Source: BOKV01 sp041397525
GTDB lineage: Bacteria > Pseudomonadota > Alphaproteobacteria > Rhizobiales > Rhizobiaceae
DNA: 64,000 nucleotides
Assembly: GCA_041397525.1 (NCBI GenBank)
Contig: JAWKWL010000003.1
Location: 248,001-312,000, forward strand
Reading direction: 5' to 3'
Shown: piece after piece, positions 60,103 through 64,000 of the stretch
How positions within the stretch are numbered: position 1 is the stretch's first letter
How the letters are laid out: every line of letters starts with the position of its first letter
Program-made: the position numbers and the translations under genes
The notes under the pieces: generated by a model
The model's database searches: none
What the model saw: only the letters and a program-made list of their open reading frames with translations
Told to the model about the DNA's origin: nothing

Positions 60103-62091
60103 TCATTGTTTGGTCAGGCCTTTGGAGACGAGAATCCGCTCACGAAACACTGATATGATGGTGTTGTACACTTCCTCGCCCGTTGCCTTGTCCTCGACCC
60201 CGGTATCGACATTTGGGTTATCGTTGACCTCGATGACATATGGAGTGCCGTCGATCTCCTTCAGATCCACACCGTAAAGGCTTCGGCCCATTTGCAACGA
60301 TGCGCGGATCGCTGTCTTGACGATCTTTTGTGGGGCCTCCTCGACCCGCATGGTTTCGAAATCGCCCATGTCGGTCTTGCCCTTGGCCTTGTGATTGTAG
60401 ATCTGCCAATGCCCGCGGGCCATGTGGTATTTGCAGGCAAACAACGGCTTGCCGTCCAGCACGCCAATTCGCCAGTCAAAAGCCGTCGGCAGGAATTCCT
60501 GCGCGAGGATGATGAAGGAATCCTCCAGCATCGCGGACGCCTTCTCGTGATACTCGTTCGCATCGCGGACCTTGATCACGCCGCGCGAGAACGAACCATC
60601 CGGAATTTTCAGCACCAGCGGAAACGAGAGATGCGCCAGCATTTCCTTCATGTTCGCGCGCGTGATGAGAATGGTCTTGGGCGTTGCGATCTTGGCCCTC
60701 GCCATCGCCTCATGCAGATAGACCTTGTTGGAGCAGCGCAGGATCGAGACCGGATCATCAATCACCGGCATGCCTTGCGCTTCGGCGGCTTTTGCGAAGG
60801 TGAAGGTGTGGTTGTCGATATTGGTGGTTTCGCGGATGAACAGTGCATCAAAGCTAGACAGCCGATCAATGTCCTTCGCCCCGATGACTTCCGCCTGGAT
60901 GTTCAATTTGTCGGCAGCGCGCATGAAGTGCTTGATCGCCTGCTCGGTCGAGGGCGGAAACGCTTCTTTCGGATCGAACAATATCGCCAGGTCAAAGCTG
61001 GTCCGCTTGCGCCGCAATGACGGATTGCGCCTGTTCTGGCAGAATTCACTGAGGCCTGTCGTGAACCGGGCAATATCGGCGGGCTGCACGGAGGCAATCG
61101 AAAGCGGCCAGATATAGTCAACGCTCCAACCGCTCTTGTGACGCACCAGCAGGACCTCGAGGGTGGGGGCGGGAAACAGCCGCCATGCCCTTGCTGCCAT
61201 TGGCCGTGACCACTCTTCGCCGGAACTGCCGAAGTGGATTTCGATGGCGTGCTTTTCTTCCTTGGAATTGGCAAGCTCAGCCGGTATCCGGTCCTTGACC
61301 AGGGCCGTCAGTTCACCCAGATAATCCTTGTACAATTTCTTCCAGATCAGCCCGGTCACTGTGTCGATATTCGGCATCGCGCGCTGAGCCCGCGCTTTCG
61401 CCAGCAGCGAGACATAATATCCCTGGCTGAGATAATCATCGACCGGGCAAAGGTTTATGACCTGGCGAACCCCGATTGCCACCTCCGGACGCGAGAGATA
61501 TTCCGATGCGGTCGCCATGCGGATATTGAGGGACGCAACTGCTTCTTCCAGCGGTTTTCTGTCTTGTTGGCGGCCTACAACAATGAGGATGGAAGGTTGG
61601 CGTGTCACAACGACCGGAGTACCGTCCTCCCGGTGCAGTGCCTTTTCCATCTGGACAAGTTCGCCGCCCGGAGAACCCACCTCATCTCTGCGGGTCTTGA
61701 TGATCTTGCGCGCCGCATAGCCCTGGCGCTGGTGGAATTCCTGTGCAGCCGTGTTGTCAATCGGGATTTCCAGCCGGATGCTTGCACAGCCACGCCTTGC
61801 TGCTTCGGCCTCTGCGCCAACGAGCAGGTCTCGTCCGATGCCGTGGCCGCGCATCGCTGGTGCAACTGCAATCGAATGCAGCCGCGCTCGCGAGACATCC
61901 TTGCGAAAGTGGATCAAGGCATATCCACTGACATCACCCTCGGGAGTGGTTGATACCAGCAGCAACTGGCTGGCGAGGCGGATAGCTTTTTTAAATGACC
62001 GACCGGAGATCCGGTCAAAAGGAAAACTCACCGCTTCGATTGCCTCGAGGACGGGTATGTCTGCCGCTTCGGCATTGCGTATCTGGGACAT
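60103..62091 (-). CDS. GNAT acetyltransferase - RLAN - RimK-like ATP-grasp fusion protein
   Basis: A 662-residue cytosolic protein with three parts. Residues 1-152 are a GNAT domain (LHSIAVAPAMRGHGIGRDLL with the acetyl-CoA-binding RGHGIG at 81-86). Residues about 165-400 resemble the RLAN domain that precedes ATP-grasp domains (VINLCPVDDYLSQGYYVSLL). Residues about 410-655 are a RimK-type ATP-grasp ligase (ALFIRETTNIDNHTFTFAKA, DDPVSILRCSNKVYL, LVLKIPDGSFSRGV, VIEVNDNPNVDTG with metal ligands). It should acetylate one substrate and ligate amino acids or peptides. The ATG at 62091 starts the GNAT domain; the frame extends to 62349 without similarity. Substrates are unknown. Confidence 0.9.
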   Translation of the reverse strand: MSQIRNAEAADIPVLEAIEAVSFPFDRISGRSFKKAIRLASQLLLVSTTPEGDVSGYALIHFRKDVSRARLHSIAVAPAMRGHGIGRDLLVGAEAEAARRGCASIRLEIPIDNTAAQEFHQRQGYAARKIIKTRRDEVGSPGGELVQMEKALHREDGTPVVVTRQPSILIVVGRQQDRKPLEEAVASLNIRMATASEYLSRPEVAIGVRQVINLCPVDDYLSQGYYVSLLAKARAQRAMPNIDTVTGLIWKKLYKDYLGELTALVKDRIPAELANSKEEKHAIEIHFGSSGEEWSRPMAARAWRLFPAPTLEVLLVRHKSGWSVDYIWPLSIASVQPADIARFTTGLSEFCQNRRNPSLRRKRTSFDLAILFDPKEAFPPSTEQAIKHFMRAADKLNIQAEVIGAKDIDRLSSFDALFIRETTNIDNHTFTFAKAAEAQGMPVIDDPVSILRCSNKVYLHEAMARAKIATPKTILITRANMKEMLAHLSFPLVLKIPDGSFSRGVIKVRDANEYHEKASAMLEDSFIILAQEFLPTAFDWRIGVLDGKPLFACKYHMARGHWQIYNHKAKGKTDMGDFETMRVEEAPQKIVKTAIRASLQMGRSLYGVDLKEIDGTPYVIEVNDNPNVDTGVEDKATGEEVYNTIISVFRERILVSKGLTKQ

Positions 62092-62256
62092 TTCTGTTGG
62101 GGCCCTTGGCGCCGGATTGTGTTGTTTCGTCAAGCGCCGTGATTGTGGCGGAATTGGAGCAGAAACACGCTTGCCGCAAGCGCTATTTGACTTTGGTCGC
62201 CAAGTCCAATTATCGACAAGCCGGATACAGACAAAATCTGGAAACGGAAAACCCCC

Positions 62257-63033
62257 ATGGTTGAAATGATTGAGATACTGGCCGATCTGGTTCGCCACGG
62301 CGGTAATATTGCGATGCGCTACCATGGACGATTGTCTTCGGTAGAGCACAAGGCGGACAATTCACCGCTGACTGAAGCCGACCTTGCCGTCGATGAATTC
62401 CTGTGCCGTGAACTCGCCAGCGCCTTTCCCGATATCCCGGTGGTCACCGAAGAGCGCGCTGCGACCCATGCGTCGGGTTTTTCGGGCGACCGGTTTTTTT
62501 TGGTGGATCCCATCGACGGTACCAAGGAATTTGTCCAGAGCCGCGGCGAGTTCACGGTCAATGTCGGCTTGATCGAGAACGGCATTGCGGTCGCCGGAGC
62601 CGTTTGTGCGCCGGCTGTTGGCCGCCTGTTCGCCGGCGCTGCAGGACTTGGAGCTTTCGAGGAGCACTCAAGCGGTGGCGAGAGGCGTGTTCTGAAAGCA
62701 AAGCCGGTTGACAATAACGCACTTGTTGTCGTCGCCAGCCGTTCCCATCTGACGGCGGAAACCGAGGCCTTCATTGCAGCAAATCCGGTTGGCAAACTTG
62801 CCAATGCCGGTTCGTCACTCAAGTTCTGTCTGCTTGCGAGCGGGGAGGCGGACCTCTATCCGCGCTTCGGCCCTACCATGGAATGGGATACTGCTGCCGG
62901 TCATGCGGTTCTTTCAGCAATCGGCGGAAAGGTGGAAGAAATTTCCGGAGAACCGCTGCAATATGGCAAACCCGGCTATCGCAACCCGTTCTTCATCGCC
63001 TATACACCTGGCACGAAATTCAGGCAGGCCTGA
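62257..63033 (+). CDS. cysQ: 3'(2'),5'-bisphosphate nucleotidase CysQ
   Basis: A 258-residue magnesium phosphatase of the inositol monophosphatase fold that removes the 3'-phosphate from PAP formed in sulfate assimilation. VVTEERA holds the metal-binding Glu, FLVDPIDGTKEF is the D-P-I-D-G-T metal motif of CysQ, and MEWDTAAGHAVLSAIGG carries the last metal Asp. Its position directly before cysD supports the sulfate role over inositol phosphate. It is divergent from the GNAT/ATP-grasp gene, 165 bp away. Confidence 0.95.
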   Translation: MVEMIEILADLVRHGGNIAMRYHGRLSSVEHKADNSPLTEADLAVDEFLCRELASAFPDIPVVTEERAATHASGFSGDRFFLVDPIDGTKEFVQSRGEFTVNVGLIENGIAVAGAVCAPAVGRLFAGAAGLGAFEEHSSGGERRVLKAKPVDNNALVVVASRSHLTAETEAFIAANPVGKLANAGSSLKFCLLASGEADLYPRFGPTMEWDTAAGHAVLSAIGGKVEEISGEPLQYGKPGYRNPFFIAYTPGTKFRQA

Positions 63034-63081
63034 ACTCAACATTGGGGCTGAACTGCCCGCCTCAGATTACGGACATTCACG

Positions 63082-63978
63082 ATGCTTACACATCTGCAAC
63101 GCCTGGAAGCCGAGAGCATCCACATCATGCGCGAAGTTGCGGCCGAAGCGGAAAACCCGGTGATGCTGTACTCGATCGGCAAGGACAGTGCCGTGATGCT
63201 TCATATTGCCATGAAGGCATTCTATCCGGCATTGCCGCCATTTCCGTTGCTGCATGTTGATACGACATGGAAGTTCCGGGAGATGATATCCTTCCGCGAC
63301 GATACTGTTGCCAAGCTTGGTCTCAAGCTGATCGTTCATATTAACCAGGAAGGTCTTGCCCAGGGCATTGGTCCCTTCTCGCACGGCTCTGCCATCCATA
63401 CCGACGTCATGAAGACGCAGGCGCTGAAGCAGGCGCTTGACCAGTATGGATTTGACGCGGCTTTTGGTGGCGCGCGTCGCGATGAGGAAAAGTCCCGCGC
63501 CAAGGAACGCATTTTCTCGTTTCGCTCGAAGGAACATCGCTGGGACCCGAAGAACCAGCGCCCGGAATTGTGGAAGACCTACAACGCCCGCAAATCGACA
63601 GGCGAATCCATGCGCGTGTTTCCGCTGTCCAATTGGACCGAGCTCGACATCTGGCAATATATCTATCTGGAAAAGATACCCATCGTATCGCTGTATTTCT
63701 CTGCCGAGCGCCCGGTTGTCGAGCGTGACGGCACGCTGATCATGGTGGACGATACGCGCATGCCGCTGAAGCCGGGTGAAACCCCGCAATTGCGCAAGGT
63801 CCGGTTTCGTACGCTAGGATGTTATCCGTTGACAGGCGCAGTCGAGAGCGAGGCTGACACCCTGACTTCGATTATCCAGGAAATGCTTTTGACGACCACT
63901 TCGGAACGCCAGGGCAGGGTCATCGACCACGACCAGTCTGCTTCGATGGAAAAGAAGAAGCAGGAGGGGTATTTCTGA
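63082..63978 (+). CDS. cysD: Sulfate adenylyltransferase subunit 2
   Basis: A 298-residue ATP pyrophosphatase-type enzyme that with CysN makes adenosine 5'-phosphosulfate from sulfate and ATP. VMLYSIGKDSAVMLH is the PP-loop (S-x-G-K-D-S). HVDTTWKFREMI and FGGARRDEEKSRAKERIFSF are CysD signatures, and WTELDIWQYIYLE follows. The length is standard. The stop shares a base with the next start (TGATG), as usual for cysDN. Confidence 0.96.
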   Translation: MLTHLQRLEAESIHIMREVAAEAENPVMLYSIGKDSAVMLHIAMKAFYPALPPFPLLHVDTTWKFREMISFRDDTVAKLGLKLIVHINQEGLAQGIGPFSHGSAIHTDVMKTQALKQALDQYGFDAAFGGARRDEEKSRAKERIFSFRSKEHRWDPKNQRPELWKTYNARKSTGESMRVFPLSNWTELDIWQYIYLEKIPIVSLYFSAERPVVERDGTLIMVDDTRMPLKPGETPQLRKVRFRTLGCYPLTGAVESEADTLTSIIQEMLLTTTSERQGRVIDHDQSASMEKKKQEGYF

Positions 63979-64000
63979 TGGCCCACCAGTCCGACCTCAT
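63978..64000 (+). CDS. cysN: Probable sulfate adenylyltransferase subunit 1 (CysN or CysNC), first codons only
   Basis: Only ATG plus six codons (MAHQSDL) lie in the window. The start overlaps the cysD stop as TGATG, and GGAGG lies 11-15 bp before it. Identity is inferred from the near-universal cysD-cysN order; the sequence itself is too short to prove it. Confidence 0.6.

Overview
The window looks like chromosomal DNA of an alphaproteobacterium, most likely of the order Hyphomicrobiales (Rhizobiales). The main reason is the block murA - DUF2948 - hisD - UPF0262 - low-molecular-weight phosphatase - infA - maf - yacG - tRNA-Phe, an order I associate with that group. Gene density is high, neighbouring genes often overlap by ATGA or TGATG, and GC content is moderately high throughout. 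I see no integrase, transposase, phage gene, rRNA or CRISPR array. Genus cannot be decided from the sequence alone.

Layout. 1-5.7 kb: housekeeping genes (5' end of a histone-deacetylase-family gene, MATE exporter, ArsC-like protein, pyrD, DUF952, a thioesterase and two small envelope proteins). 5.7-12.3 kb: a sodium/solute symporter with a small partner protein, a LuxR-type response regulator, and a very large hybrid kinase whose N-terminus is itself a symporter; together they resemble the CrbS/CrbR acetate switch. 12.5-17.1 kb: mscL with a clear terminator, a type I secretion ABC exporter with its adaptor, dgkA, and tRNA-Thr(GGT). 17.2-23.3 kb: the conserved murA-to-tRNA-Phe block. 23.3-26.4 kb: a proline-racemase-family enzyme coupled to an iron-sulfur flavin demethylase-type enzyme, probably for betaine or N-methylproline breakdown. 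26.7-31.1 kb: two tandem secreted caspase-like proteins that share stretches of almost identical DNA, then a tiny membrane ORF ending inside a 40-bp perfect palindrome. 31.4-35.9 kb: sugar-acid genes (iolE, an SDR and FAH-family pair typical of L-fuconate/L-rhamnonate breakdown, a NUDIX gene, an HpcH/HpaI aldolase). 35.9-42.6 kb: a dipeptide ABC transporter operon with an M24 peptidase inside it.

43.6-60.1 kb is the most coherent functional block: reductive pyrimidine catabolism. PreT and PreA reduce uracil/thymine, HydA (dihydropyrimidinase) opens the ring, a ureidopropionase-type amidohydrolase releases beta-alanine, and an omega-amino-acid transaminase removes its amino group. A RutR-like TetR regulator, an MFS transporter, a DMT transporter, a periplasmic 5'-nucleotidase-family protein, a cupin and a four-gene ThiY-type ABC importer lie in the same block. 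Two copies of a RutR-box-like palindrome stand before preT and in the rutR/transaminase divergent region, which suggests one regulon. A DUF3052 gene of unknown function is translationally wedged between preT and preA.

60.1-64.0 kb: a GNAT-RLAN-ATP-grasp (RimK-like) fusion protein, then the sulfate assimilation genes cysQ, cysD and the first codons of a probable cysN. The best candidates for new biology are the caspase pair, the DUF3052 gene inside the pyrimidine operon, the three-domain peptide-ligase fusion, the racemase homologue lacking both catalytic cysteines, and the palindrome-ended mini-ORF.
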